A stretch of 64,000 nt of DNA from an uncultured Pseudomonadales bacterium (GTDB taxonomy: Bacteria > Pseudomonadota > Gammaproteobacteria > Pseudomonadales > Pseudohongiellaceae): assembly GCA_943842505.1 (NCBI GenBank), contig CALTDI010000023.1, positions 1 through 64,000 on the forward strand, read 5' to 3'. The first letter of the stretch is position 1, and each line of letters starts with the position of its first letter. Below the pieces are notes generated by a model. The model was not told where the DNA came from. It made no database searches and saw only the letters and a program-made list of their open reading frames with translations. The position numbers and the translations under genes are program-made. This document shows, in pieces, positions 26,029-34,571 of this stretch.

Positions 26029-27070
26029 ATTCAAGCAGCTCCGCCCTGCGCACGAACAACGGCTGTAACCAGACTCGCGCGAGCAATGCGCACAATAAGA
26101 CCGCCGCTAATTGTCTCCATAGCGGATAACTCGCGCCATGCTCCATCAGAGAAAGCTGTAGCGGCCAGCCGTAGAGCGCATAGAGTTGATTGAGGATGAG
26201 GCCACTGACGATCGCGCTAACAATGACGCCGACCATATAGGCGATTAACGAGCGCGTACCTAGCTGTTCCCTGATCACTCCCATGGTAGCGATGTTGGTA
26301 GCGGGGCCGGTCAACATGAATACCAGCGCAGCGCCAGGAGAGACACCGGCGAAGAGCAAGCCCGCAGCGACCGGTGTCGATGCCGTAGCGCAGATATACA
26401 TGGGCAGGCCCACAACCACCATAACGATCATCGCGAGCAGGCCGTCGCCCCATTGCAGAAAGAATGACTGCGGCACTGCCGCCGTTATCAGAGTCGCCGC
26501 CACCAGGCCTATCAGCAACCATTTCGCCGTGTCCGAGATCATTCGGCCATAACCGTATTGCACGGCGCTGATCATTTTCTCGCCTAGCCCAGGTTCTGCC
26601 GCCTTCTGCCCCTGATTCTTACTGTGGCAGCAACTGCTTTCAGCCTTGACCGGCTCAATCACTTCCTCTTCTGTGTCGAAACTATTGACCAATACTCCCG
26701 CCACTATGGCACTGGTAAGAGCCGCAATAGGTCGCGCTAACGCGAAGACGGGGCCTAGAACTGCGAACGAGAATGAGATGGAATCTACACCTGTTTCTGG
26801 CGTTGCCACTAAAAAGGAAGAGGTGGCACCTTTTGATGCACCCGCCTTACGCACTGCAAGCGCAGTCGGTATTACGCCGCAGGAGCACAGCGGAAGTGGC
26901 GCCCCAATGAATGCCCCCTTAACGATAGAAACGAAGCCGGGCTTTGCCATCTGCTTGTGCACCCACTCGCTGGGTATGACCTGCTTAATAATACCGGCTA
27001 GCAAATAACCAATGAGTAGCCACGGCGCACTCTCGATTACCAGGCTCCAGAATATGCTCAATAGATTCAT
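26021..27070 (-). CDS. SO_0444-family Cu/Zn efflux permease (DUF318-like)
   Basis: A 349-residue polytopic membrane protein of the permease group often called SO_0444-type copper/zinc efflux transporters. It has two bundles of helices separated by a cytosolic linker (about residues 135-165) carrying a metal-ligand cluster SSCCHSKNQ. The first bundle contains the conserved PLPLCSCGVIPTA motif. Its gene begins within the stop codon of an adjacent zntR-like regulator (ATGA overlap), and both share a MerR-type metal promoter, so the transported ion is probably zinc or a related divalent metal. Confidence 0.85.
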   Translation of the reverse strand: MNLLSIFWSLVIESAPWLLIGYLLAGIIKQVIPSEWVHKQMAKPGFVSIVKGAFIGAPLPLCSCGVIPTALAVRKAGASKGATSSFLVATPETGVDSISFSFAVLGPVFALARPIAALTSAIVAGVLVNSFDTEEEVIEPVKAESSCCHSKNQGQKAAEPGLGEKMISAVQYGYGRMISDTAKWLLIGLVAATLITAAVPQSFFLQWGDGLLAMIVMVVVGLPMYICATASTPVAAGLLFAGVSPGAALVFMLTGPATNIATMGVIREQLGTRSLIAYMVGVIVSAIVSGLILNQLYALYGWPLQLSLMEHGASYPLWRQLAAVLLCALLARVWLQPLFVRRAELLEST

Positions 27071-27522
27071 TTCGCTGCACCTCCCTGTTCAGTCCTCGCC
27101 GCAATCTTTTTATCTAGTAGCAGCCCTGCATCCAGCGCCTCCATGATAGAGCAATGGGTAGCGTTCTCCGGCCCTCCACAGCAACTCTCCAGCAACAGCT
27201 CCAGAGTCTGCTGCATCGACTGCAGCTCAGTCAGCTTTGCATTCACCTCCACCAGCTTCTTTCTGGTTATGTCGGTCACCTCCTGGCAACTGTGGCTGAG
27301 CTTGTCTACGCGAATGGAGAGTAGCTGGCCGATATCCTCCAGCGAGAAACCGGTATTGCGTGCGGTCTTAACGAATTGCACACGGCGCACATCGGAATCC
27401 GTGTAGAAGCGGTAGCCCGCCTCGCTTCGATTACTGGCATTGATCAGCCCGTGCTTCTCGTAGTAGCGCAGCGTATGGGCGGAAAGCCCGGTCTTCTCTG
27501 ACAATTCACTGATTTTCAACAT
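27067..27522 (-). CDS. zntR: MerR-family metal regulator, ZntR-like
   Basis: A 151-residue MerR-family activator. The N-terminal winged-helix domain begins LKISELSEKTGLSAHTLRYYEKHGL; a long dimerisation helix follows; the C-terminal metal loop is ESCCGGPENATHCSI. Cys79, Cys114, Cys115 and Cys124 fall at the same numbers as the zinc ligands of E. coli ZntR. Position 119 is Glu instead of His, but His123 is adjacent. It probably senses Zn(II) (or Cd/Pb) and controls itself and the downstream permease through the 19-bp-spacer promoter at 27568-27598. Confidence 0.9.
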   Translation of the reverse strand: MLKISELSEKTGLSAHTLRYYEKHGLINASNRSEAGYRFYTDSDVRRVQFVKTARNTGFSLEDIGQLLSIRVDKLSHSCQEVTDITRKKLVEVNAKLTELQSMQQTLELLLESCCGGPENATHCSIMEALDAGLLLDKKIAARTEQGGAAK

Positions 27523-27567
27523 GTGCTCGATTCCACTAGTTCGGCTAATAACTCGAAATTGGCTTCA

Positions 27568-27598
27568 AGTATAAGCTTAGAGTTAACTCTAAGGTCAA
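27568..27598 (-). promoter_or_regulatory. ZntR/MerR-type promoter and operator
   Basis: On the minus strand TTGACC (-35) and TATACT (-10) are separated by 19 bases, the elongated spacing typical of MerR-family targets. Within it lies the perfect 18-base palindrome CTTAGAGTTAACTCTAAG (27576-27593). The operator is 46 bases upstream of the zntR ATG and would drive zntR and the efflux permease. The ACTCT/AGAGT core resembles that of known ZntR sites. Confidence 0.9.
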
Positions 27599-27639
27599 CC
27601 TGCAAGTCGCAGTGAGTGCCTCCACAACCGGGGTATCTA

Positions 27640-27757
27640 GATAAAACCCAACAATGCCGGTCTTATCTCTGAAGTAAGCCCGTGGTAATGGAGGTGTTTC
27701 CAACGAACAATCAGGACCGAAGGTCCGTGAGTGGGGAATACCTCCATTGCCACGGGC
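27640..27757. ncRNA. structured intergenic region with two hairpins, function unknown
   Basis: A long stem is formed by 27678-27698 and 27737-27757: 21 positions, 19 identical after reverse complement, and the two differences become G-U pairs in plus-strand RNA. Its 38-base loop holds a second hairpin, GGACC-GAA-GGTCC. A neighbouring smaller hairpin (GATAAAACC / GGTCTTATC) lies at 27640-27667. The region is between the esterase stop codon and the zntR promoter. No T-run follows either strand, so it is not a simple terminator. An RNA gene or a small palindromic mobile sequence are both possible. Confidence 0.4.
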
Positions 27758-27787
27758 GATGGGGAAGCACATGCCGATAGCTGAACC

Positions 27788-28459
27788 CTAAGCCTCAGCA
27801 AGAACGCGAGTTATCCAGTCGGCAATATCCCCCACCTGCTGCGGGCAGAGCGAGTGTTCCATGGGGTAGCTATGGTATTCGGGCGCAAAGCCCAGACTCT
27901 GCAGGATAGCCATACTCTTCTTGCCTAGCGACTCCGGCACTACCGGGTCCATGGTGCCGTGGCAGATCATGATGGGGATATCTTTCTGCACGGGGCTAAC
28001 CTCGATACTCTCGGCAGTAGCGAAATAGGTAGAAAGCGCCATGATGCCGGCCAGTGGTTTTGCATAGGTCAGCGCGGCCTCGAAGGAGACAGCCCCTCCC
28101 TGGGAGAACCCGGCAACAATGATGCGGCGGCTATCGATGCCGCGCTCAAGCTCTCTATCGATAAGAGCGTGCACCCAGGCAGCCGATTGCAGCAGCTGCT
28201 CCTCATCGACGTGTCTATCTATATCCATTTCCTTGATGTCATACCAGGCGGGCATGACATAGCCGTTGTTGATTGATACCGGGATCGATGGCGCATGGGG
28301 AAAAATAAAGCGAATACCGAAACTTTCTGGCAGCGGCAGTTGCGGCACCAAGGGTGCGAAGTCATTGCCATCGGCACCGAGCCCATGCAACCAAATGATC
28401 GAAGCGTTCACCGCCACCGTGCTGGGCGATTCCATTTCTATAGCAGGTAATAACTCCAT
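27788..28459 (-). CDS. phospholipase/carboxylesterase family serine hydrolase
   Basis: A 223-residue alpha/beta hydrolase of the small carboxylesterase (EstB, acyl-protein thioesterase-like) family. The oxyanion region IWLHGLGADGNDF lies near residue 23, followed by FPHAPSIPVSINNGYVMPAWYD, a family hallmark. The nucleophile is in VAGFSQGGAVS, the acid in CHGTMDPVVP and the histidine in YPMEHSLCPQQ. There is no signal peptide, so it is cytoplasmic. Substrates are short acyl esters in characterised relatives. It is divergent from the GDSL hydrolase gene across 195 bases. Confidence 0.92.
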   Translation of the reverse strand: MELLPAIEMESPSTVAVNASIIWLHGLGADGNDFAPLVPQLPLPESFGIRFIFPHAPSIPVSINNGYVMPAWYDIKEMDIDRHVDEEQLLQSAAWVHALIDRELERGIDSRRIIVAGFSQGGAVSFEAALTYAKPLAGIMALSTYFATAESIEVSPVQKDIPIMICHGTMDPVVPESLGKKSMAILQSLGFAPEYHSYPMEHSLCPQQVGDIADWITRVLAEA

Positions 28460-28654
28460 AACGCTCCTCTGTTTTTGTCAGCAATCCATCCATTCCAGTC
28501 GAGCCGGATAACCATGGCCTGAGAACGGGGTAATTGGAATTTATAGCAGGCGCGGTATTCTCTAGCAACTCATGAATTGCGTTTCTCATCTTTATAAATC
28601 TATGTTTTACTCAGAACGAATCAATCTGTCACAGCCCAATGTAAGCAGGAATAG

Positions 28655-29923
28655 ATGATGAAAATTTCACAATGTTTTGACGCGCTAACAATCACCGGAA
28701 AATCTCTAAGCTGGCGCTCGGCTATCGCCGCCTTGTTACTTGTAACGCTTTCAATCGCAGGCCCGCTATCCCACGCTCAGGAGCAGAGTGATCCACGCTG
28801 GGTGACTACCTGGACGGCTTCACCCAGCACGCTACCTGGCCAGGATGATCCGCAAGACCCAGCGCAGGATCAGACGCTTCGATTAATAAGCCATAGCAGC
28901 GTTGGCGGCGACAGTGTGCGAATCCGTCTGAGCAATACCCACGGCAACGGACCGATTACCGTAGGCGCCGCCTCTATCGCCCTGCAATCGGAAGGCAGCT
29001 CAATTCGCGCAGGCAGCAGCGCGGCGCTCAGTTTCTCTGGCCAAGCTTCGGTAACAATACCCAAGGGCGCTGTAGCCATTAGCGACGCCATCAACTACCC
29101 CGTGCCGCAGATGAGCAACTTAAGCGTCAGCCTCTACCTTCCCGCGAACAATGGCTTTCTTACCGCCCACGCCCTATCGAATCAGATCAATTACCTGTCG
29201 GCAGGCGGTGATCAGACTCAGTCGACAAACCTAAGCAATGCCAGTGAGACGCCCGCCTGGCCACTGTTAACTGCTATTGATGTCATCAGCCCGGATTCGG
29301 TTTCGGCAATCGCCATGGTTGGAGATTCCATCACAGATGGCTGGGGGTCTACCGCTAGTGCGAATCAGCGCTGGCCAAATCATTTTTCAAGAAGGCTCTT
29401 CGCCGATAGCGCTGCGAAAAAATTTGCCGTGGTAAACGCGGGCATTAGCGGGAACAGAGTCACCACAGAAGGAAACGCGCGATTCGGACAAAACTTACAG
29501 GCTCGTTTCGAGCGCGACGTGCTCGCGTTAAGCAACGTGACGCATATGGTATTAATGGAAGGCATAAATGACATAGGCATGTCACCTAGCGGCGATCTCA
29601 TATCCTCAGCCGAAGTCATTGCAGGCTATAGACAGGTGATCGCTCGTGCTCACGCGGCGGGAATAAAAATCATTGCAGCCACTCTCACCCCCTATGAAGG
29701 CGCAGCCTACTTCACGGCGGCAGGTGAAAATGTAAGACAACAAATCAATGCCTTCATCCGCGACGGTGGCGAATTCGACGGCGTTATCGATTTCGAAAAA
29801 GCCGTGCAAGACCCTACCCAGCCTAGTCGAATTCTTCCCGAGTTTACCGAAGATAATCTGCACCCTAATGATGCAGGCTACAAGGCGATGGCTGACATGG
29901 TCGCAATCGACCTATTCGAATAG
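28655..29923 (+). CDS. secreted SGNH/GDSL hydrolase
   Basis: A 422-residue exported esterase-like enzyme. A signal peptide ends near residue 42 (IAGPLSHAQEQ). A beta-rich N-terminal region (about 50-200) precedes the SGNH domain. All four blocks are visible: GDSITDG with the nucleophile Ser225, GISGN, GINDI, and DNLHPNDAGY with the catalytic Asp-His pair. The family includes rhamnogalacturonan acetylesterases, lipases and other deacetylases, so the natural substrate is open. A GGA-type ribosome site precedes two adjacent ATG codons. The gene appears monocistronic. Confidence 0.9.
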   Translation: MMKISQCFDALTITGKSLSWRSAIAALLLVTLSIAGPLSHAQEQSDPRWVTTWTASPSTLPGQDDPQDPAQDQTLRLISHSSVGGDSVRIRLSNTHGNGPITVGAASIALQSEGSSIRAGSSAALSFSGQASVTIPKGAVAISDAINYPVPQMSNLSVSLYLPANNGFLTAHALSNQINYLSAGGDQTQSTNLSNASETPAWPLLTAIDVISPDSVSAIAMVGDSITDGWGSTASANQRWPNHFSRRLFADSAAKKFAVVNAGISGNRVTTEGNARFGQNLQARFERDVLALSNVTHMVLMEGINDIGMSPSGDLISSAEVIAGYRQVIARAHAAGIKIIAATLTPYEGAAYFTAAGENVRQQINAFIRDGGEFDGVIDFEKAVQDPTQPSRILPEFTEDNLHPNDAGYKAMADMVAIDLFE

Positions 29924-30050
29924 AAAGCAGTCGCCGCAGTCTTTGCATTAATTGCCTTGATCCGAACGAGGCCAGCCCGCAAGAGTTGGCCATATCGGGT
30001 ACAATCGCTAATGGGAATGCCGATGACGACTAATCGCAGTATGGAGCAAG

Positions 30051-32621
30051 ATGAGCGACTCACTCTCAAATAAATTCGAAGAACTGATTGGCCTGAATTA
30101 CCAACTCTACAACGGCCTGTTTCTGACTCTGCCTCTAGATGCCATCGAAAAGACAGGGCTTCTATTGCCGCTGTTGGATGCCGCCTGCCAACAGGGACTC
30201 ATCGATGGCAAGAACCCGGACGCCATCATCGAAGAATTCTTCGAGCTGCATAAACCCCATTTTAGTGCGCAAGATAAGAACAACTTTCTGTTTAGAGTGA
30301 TTCAGTATGTGGAACGACAGGTGGTGCTGGTAGATGCATTAGAAGACGCGGCCTACAAGAAGATGCACCAAGTCGACAAACTAAAGATTCTGCAGAGCGT
30401 CGTTGAGAAGGTCGAAGCGGAAGACCTGGGTGAAAAATTTTCCGAGGTTCTTAAGAAGTTTGGCATACGCGTCACCCTAACTGCACATCCCACACAGTTT
30501 TATCCGGGCACCGTCCTCTCCATTATCAATGACCTGACCCGCGCCATCGCTCGCAATGATATCTCCGAGGTTAGGAATCTGCTGCAGCAGCTCGGTAATA
30601 CGCCGTTCTCGCGCAAGAAGAAACCCTCACCCTATGACGAGGCGATACTGCTTAGCTGGTATCTAGGCAACATCTTCTACCCCGTGATGGGGCAGATAGT
30701 GGATAAGTTTGCCGGTCAATACGAACGCGCCGTGTTAGAGGATCAGAAACTCATGACCATTGGGTTCTGGCCCGGTGGAGACCGCGATGGCAATCCCTTC
30801 GTTAACGTCGACATAACGCGTCGAGTGGCTGCGAAGCTACGCTATAGCATTGCGAGTTGTTATCACCGCGATGTTCGAGAACTCAAACGGCGCCTCACCT
30901 TCCAGGGAAGCTATGAAATACTCGACGAGATCGAGAAACAGCTGCACGACGAGATGTCCGAGAGCAAACCACACTACAGTCTGGACGCAGAATCACTGAT
31001 AGCCAAGCTCGATGAAATCGAAACGATTCTAGTAGAGCAGAATCAGGGCCTATTTGTAGAGAAACTACGTTCGTTCAGACGTAAGGTACAGCTGTTTGGT
31101 TTCTATTTCGCAAGCCTCGACATTCGACAGGACGGCCGCGTAATTAGTAGCGCGTTCGATGCCATTATTGAGAAAGACCCATCCCTTATTGGCAACATCA
31201 GCGAATTGGACGAGGCTCAACAGGTAGACAAGCTGCTACACATCTGCGGAAGCACCGACCTCGATTCCTTCGATGAGGCCATCGTGCAGGATACCCTGGG
31301 CTCGTTCTCCGTTATCGATGATATTCAAAAGGCTAACGGTGAGCTGGGTTGTCATCGTTACATAATCAGTAACTGCCATGGAGCAATTGATATGGCGCGG
31401 GTCTATGCGCTATTTCAGCTGTGTGGCTGGCGCGACAAGGAACTTAGCGTTGATATCGTGCCCTTGTTCGAATCTATAGATGACCTGCGCAGCTCTGGCG
31501 AATCTATGCGCAGCATCTACGCCAACCCAACGTATAGACAACACCTCGCAAATCGCGGTAACAGACAGACAGTGATGCTGGGCTTCTCCGACGGAACCAA
31601 AGATGGTGGCTATCTGATGGCTAACTGGGCCATCTACCGCGCGAAGGAAGATCTAACCGCCGTCTCCCGAGAGGCGGGAATCGAGGTCATCTTCTTCGAT
31701 GGACGCGGCGGCCCTACGGCGCGGGGTGGAGGCAATGCCTACCTGTTCTATGCGGCACTCGGCAAGAAGATTGAAAGCAATCAGATTCAGATGACGGTAC
31801 AGGGTCAGACCATCAGCTCCAACTATGGAGTAAAGCCCGCGGCACAGCACAACTTGAGCCTCCTGCTTGCGGCTGGCCTGGAAAACAATCTTTACGATAG
31901 ATCCGAGCGAGAACTCAACGAGGAGCAGAGCGCCCTGATCGAATCACTCGCCACAATGAGTCTGACAAAATACGAGTCGTTAAAGCAGCATGAGTTGTTT
32001 CTACCTTACCTGGAAGAGATGAGCACGCTGCACTACTACAACATGACAAATATCGGCAGCCGGCCCGCCAAGCGTGGAGACAGCAGCGAACTAAAATTTG
32101 AAGACCTCCGTGCGATACCCTTCGTTGGAGCCTGGGCACAACTCAAACAGAATGTCCCTGGCTACTATGGCCTAGGCACCGCACTTCAAGACCAGGAGAA
32201 AGCCGGCAATCTAGACAAGTGTATCCAACTCTATAAAGAATCCGGGTTCTTCCGCGCCCTGATCGCCAATGGTATGCAAAACCTTGCCAAGACCAATTTT
32301 CATTTAACTCGCTATATGAAAGAAGACCCTCGCTTTGGCGACTTCTGGAAAATGATCTTCGCAGAACACGAGCTCACCCATGAAATGGTGCTAAAAGTAG
32401 CCGGGCAGGATTATCTTTTGCAGGACAATGATAGAGCGAGACTCAGTATCGAACTGCGCGAGCGAATAGTCCTCCCTCTTCTCGTCACCCAGCAGTTCGC
32501 GTTAATGAAGATACACGAACTAAGACGCGAGAATGAGGATGACCCGCTAATAGAAGACTATGAGAAGATGGTAGTGCGCTCTCTCTACGGCAATATTAAT
32601 GCCTCGAGAAATTCCGCCTAG
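30051..32621 (+). CDS. ppc: phosphoenolpyruvate carboxylase, divergent type
   Basis: An 856-residue PEP carboxylase, which makes oxaloacetate from PEP and bicarbonate. The first catalytic histidine is in LTAHPTQ (His146). The second region reads GFWPGGDRDGNPFV. Beyond these the motifs depart from the usual proteobacterial form: GFSDGTKDGGYL replaces GYSDSNKDGG, FFDGRGGPTARGGG replaces FHGRGGSVGRGG, GSRPAKRGD replaces GSRPAKRR, and the C-terminus is NINASRNSA instead of a terminal NTG. These variants remind me of the Bacteroidetes-type enzyme. All catalytic glycines and arginines seem retained, so it should be active. Confidence 0.9.
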   Translation: MSDSLSNKFEELIGLNYQLYNGLFLTLPLDAIEKTGLLLPLLDAACQQGLIDGKNPDAIIEEFFELHKPHFSAQDKNNFLFRVIQYVERQVVLVDALEDAAYKKMHQVDKLKILQSVVEKVEAEDLGEKFSEVLKKFGIRVTLTAHPTQFYPGTVLSIINDLTRAIARNDISEVRNLLQQLGNTPFSRKKKPSPYDEAILLSWYLGNIFYPVMGQIVDKFAGQYERAVLEDQKLMTIGFWPGGDRDGNPFVNVDITRRVAAKLRYSIASCYHRDVRELKRRLTFQGSYEILDEIEKQLHDEMSESKPHYSLDAESLIAKLDEIETILVEQNQGLFVEKLRSFRRKVQLFGFYFASLDIRQDGRVISSAFDAIIEKDPSLIGNISELDEAQQVDKLLHICGSTDLDSFDEAIVQDTLGSFSVIDDIQKANGELGCHRYIISNCHGAIDMARVYALFQLCGWRDKELSVDIVPLFESIDDLRSSGESMRSIYANPTYRQHLANRGNRQTVMLGFSDGTKDGGYLMANWAIYRAKEDLTAVSREAGIEVIFFDGRGGPTARGGGNAYLFYAALGKKIESNQIQMTVQGQTISSNYGVKPAAQHNLSLLLAAGLENNLYDRSERELNEEQSALIESLATMSLTKYESLKQHELFLPYLEEMSTLHYYNMTNIGSRPAKRGDSSELKFEDLRAIPFVGAWAQLKQNVPGYYGLGTALQDQEKAGNLDKCIQLYKESGFFRALIANGMQNLAKTNFHLTRYMKEDPRFGDFWKMIFAEHELTHEMVLKVAGQDYLLQDNDRARLSIELRERIVLPLLVTQQFALMKIHELRRENEDDPLIEDYEKMVVRSLYGNINASRNSA

Positions 32622-32658
32622 GCAGGCCGACAAAAGACGTGCTTTTGTTAGGGCCTGC
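32622..32658. terminator. compound hairpin between ppc and a converging hydrolase gene
   Basis: GCAGGCC pairs with GGCCTGC at the outside, and ACAAAAG pairs with CTTTTGT inside, with a five-base loop. It begins directly after the ppc stop codon and includes the stop codon of the minus-strand hydrolase. No long T-run follows, but position and symmetry suit a shared terminator. Confidence 0.65.
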
Positions 32659-33583
32659 TCTTCTGCATCTCCAACCACGATCGCAACATACTAGTGACGA
32701 ACTGAATGTCACCTGTATTCTGTGAGTTATGCCCTATTCCTGGCAGCGTAACCAGAGTGAAATCGCGACCCATGGATTCCCAGGTGTCATTTAATGATTC
32801 ATTTACATAGGCGCCATCCTCCAAGCCATGAAATTCCAACACTGGAACCTGTATAGGCACGATAGGCGACTCATCGACCATCCATGGCGGCTTGGGATAA
32901 TAGGCGCGGTAGTAGTTCAGCATCGCTTCATAGTCTGATCGCTGATACGCGGCGAGATAACGCTCATACCATACGGTGCCCTGATGACTCTGCGCTCGAC
33001 GCTCCGCATCCATGCCCCCCAGATCTCCCTCACTGTTGGTGAATCTGGCTATATAGGCACTGCGCTCCTTCTGCTCATTGTTGAGCGCCATCTCGCGCTT
33101 TCGAGAACGCGGGTGCGGACGATTGAAGATCACTAAATTCTCGGTCTTCTGCGGATAGGCCTCGGCAAAGGACCAGGCAATTATCCCGCCCCAGTCATGG
33201 CCGACGATGGTGGCGCTTTGAACATCCAGATCATCCATTACCGCCAGTACGTCGCCGGTCAGATGAGGTAACTCATAATTCTCCACACCCCGGGGCTTGT
33301 CACTGCGGTTATAGCCCCTAAGCGAGATCGCAACGACTTTATATCCATCCGCTAACGCTGCCATCTGATGGCGCCCGTCATACCATTGATTTGGAAAACC
33401 ATGAATGAAGATCAGCAAGGGTCCTTCACCCAGGCTCACATAATGGATGCTAACTCCGTCATTGTCGGCATAGTGATGCTCAACAAGGTCGTAAAGTTCA
33501 TCGGCATCGATCTGCGCATTGGCCTGAACTGCCAGCAGCATCGACAAGATGAAGGACAAAAGAGGTAGCTTTGACATAGACAT
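32648..33583 (-). CDS. secreted alpha/beta hydrolase, epoxide hydrolase-like
   Basis: A 311-residue hydrolase with a signal peptide (about residues 1-23, ending QANAQ). The oxyanion motif is FIHGFPNQWYD and the nucleophile elbow is VGHDWGG, where aspartate replaces serine as in epoxide hydrolases and haloalkane dehalogenases. The acid is probably in FHGLEDGAYV and the histidine in PGIGHNSQ. An Asp nucleophile with HGFP points to epoxide hydrolase, but export to the periplasm is not usual for those enzymes. It converges on ppc. Confidence 0.85.
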   Translation of the reverse strand: MSMSKLPLLSFILSMLLAVQANAQIDADELYDLVEHHYADNDGVSIHYVSLGEGPLLIFIHGFPNQWYDGRHQMAALADGYKVVAISLRGYNRSDKPRGVENYELPHLTGDVLAVMDDLDVQSATIVGHDWGGIIAWSFAEAYPQKTENLVIFNRPHPRSRKREMALNNEQKERSAYIARFTNSEGDLGGMDAERRAQSHQGTVWYERYLAAYQRSDYEAMLNYYRAYYPKPPWMVDESPIVPIQVPVLEFHGLEDGAYVNESLNDTWESMGRDFTLVTLPGIGHNSQNTGDIQFVTSMLRSWLEMQKSRP

Positions 33584-33787
33584 TCTCCCGGAGAGTTTAG
33601 TTACTCGCGTTTTTAAATAAGAATATGCCTAGCAATCCGTCCAGTCCATACACATTTTGCCTGCGGCAAAGCTGCTCCTGGGACTGTCACTAATAGTAGC
33701 TGGCCAAGGCATTTCCCTTTGCAAGATCAATCCAGACCCAATACCATGCAGGTCGAATCAGCACTAGCTCTCAATCAGGAGAAACAC

Positions 33788-34351
33788 ATGAAATTCCTCG
33801 GGTCACAGAAACTCATCAAGATGGCTCTATTACTCTGCTTCTCGCTAACTGCCATTAGTCAAAGCAGTTCGCAGAACAATTCACCAGATCCTGACAAGCA
33901 GCTAGATGTAACCGAAGCCTTGTTTAAGTGCCTCACCGAGATGACCAGATCATCGACCGGAGCATTCTTCGTGGACAATATGCTGGGCGACATCGATGCA
34001 ACTGTTGCCATAGCGAATTCTGAAACCGGCGGAGAATATCCAGCCGGATCGCTGGTCTCATTGATACCCACAGAGGTAATGATCAAGCATCAGGAAGGCT
34101 GGAACGAGACCACCAACGACTGGGAATTTTTTGAGCTGACCGTTTCCGAGGAAGGTTCCAAGATTGCAGTACGTGGAACTACCGAAGTCGTAAACCGCTT
34201 CGGTGGCAACTGCTTCGGTTGCCACATGCTCGCACGACCCGAATGGGATTTGATTTGCGGAACCGGCCATGGCTGCGCACCTCTGCCTATCGATCGCGAG
34301 ACTATTGCGAATATGCAGAACGGCGATCCCCGCTGCATCAAGCAAGACTAG
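33788..34351 (+). CDS. secreted c-type cytochrome-like protein, single CxxCH
   Basis: A 187-residue exported protein. A signal peptide spans about residues 1-25 (KMALLLCFSLTAISQSSSQ). One haem-binding motif CFGCH lies near residue 140, followed by a methionine two residues later and by several further cysteines (CGTGHGC, RCIKQD) that may form disulfides. I do not recognise a named family. The frame is open from 33719, but AGGAG sits seven bases before the ATG at 33788 and the signal peptide starts there. A redox role is inferred from the CxxCH only. Confidence 0.65.
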   Translation: MKFLGSQKLIKMALLLCFSLTAISQSSSQNNSPDPDKQLDVTEALFKCLTEMTRSSTGAFFVDNMLGDIDATVAIANSETGGEYPAGSLVSLIPTEVMIKHQEGWNETTNDWEFFELTVSEEGSKIAVRGTTEVVNRFGGNCFGCHMLARPEWDLICGTGHGCAPLPIDRETIANMQNGDPRCIKQD

Positions 34352-34369
34352 CTATCCAGCCACTATGTG

Positions 34370-34395
34370 TGCCGATTCCAGTTCGGGGATCGGCA
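34370..34395 (+). terminator. hairpin after the small cytochrome gene
   Basis: TGCCGATTCC (34370-34379) pairs with GGGATCGGCA (34386-34395) with one G-U pair and a six-base loop. It follows the stop codon by 18 bases. No T-run follows, so terminator activity is uncertain. The rest of the 220-base gap to the next gene shows nothing else. Confidence 0.45.
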
Positions 34396-34571
34396 GGCTG
34401 GCGAGCCTTCCCCGCACCCTGGCAGCAACCATCCCTCATGGCTTAAGCACTAAAATTATTGCCCGGCAGCAAAGAACTACTTTGAAACATTGCCACAATC
34501 TGGAATACTCTGTCGCTCCACCATAATCAGCACACAAAAATAATCAATTCAATAACCTAGGTAAGCTGCAT

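Noticed and set aside
27545..27772. 75-codon minus-strand ORF across the structured intergenic region
   Set aside because: It runs through the hairpin arms and the zntR promoter; no plausible domain or ribosome site.
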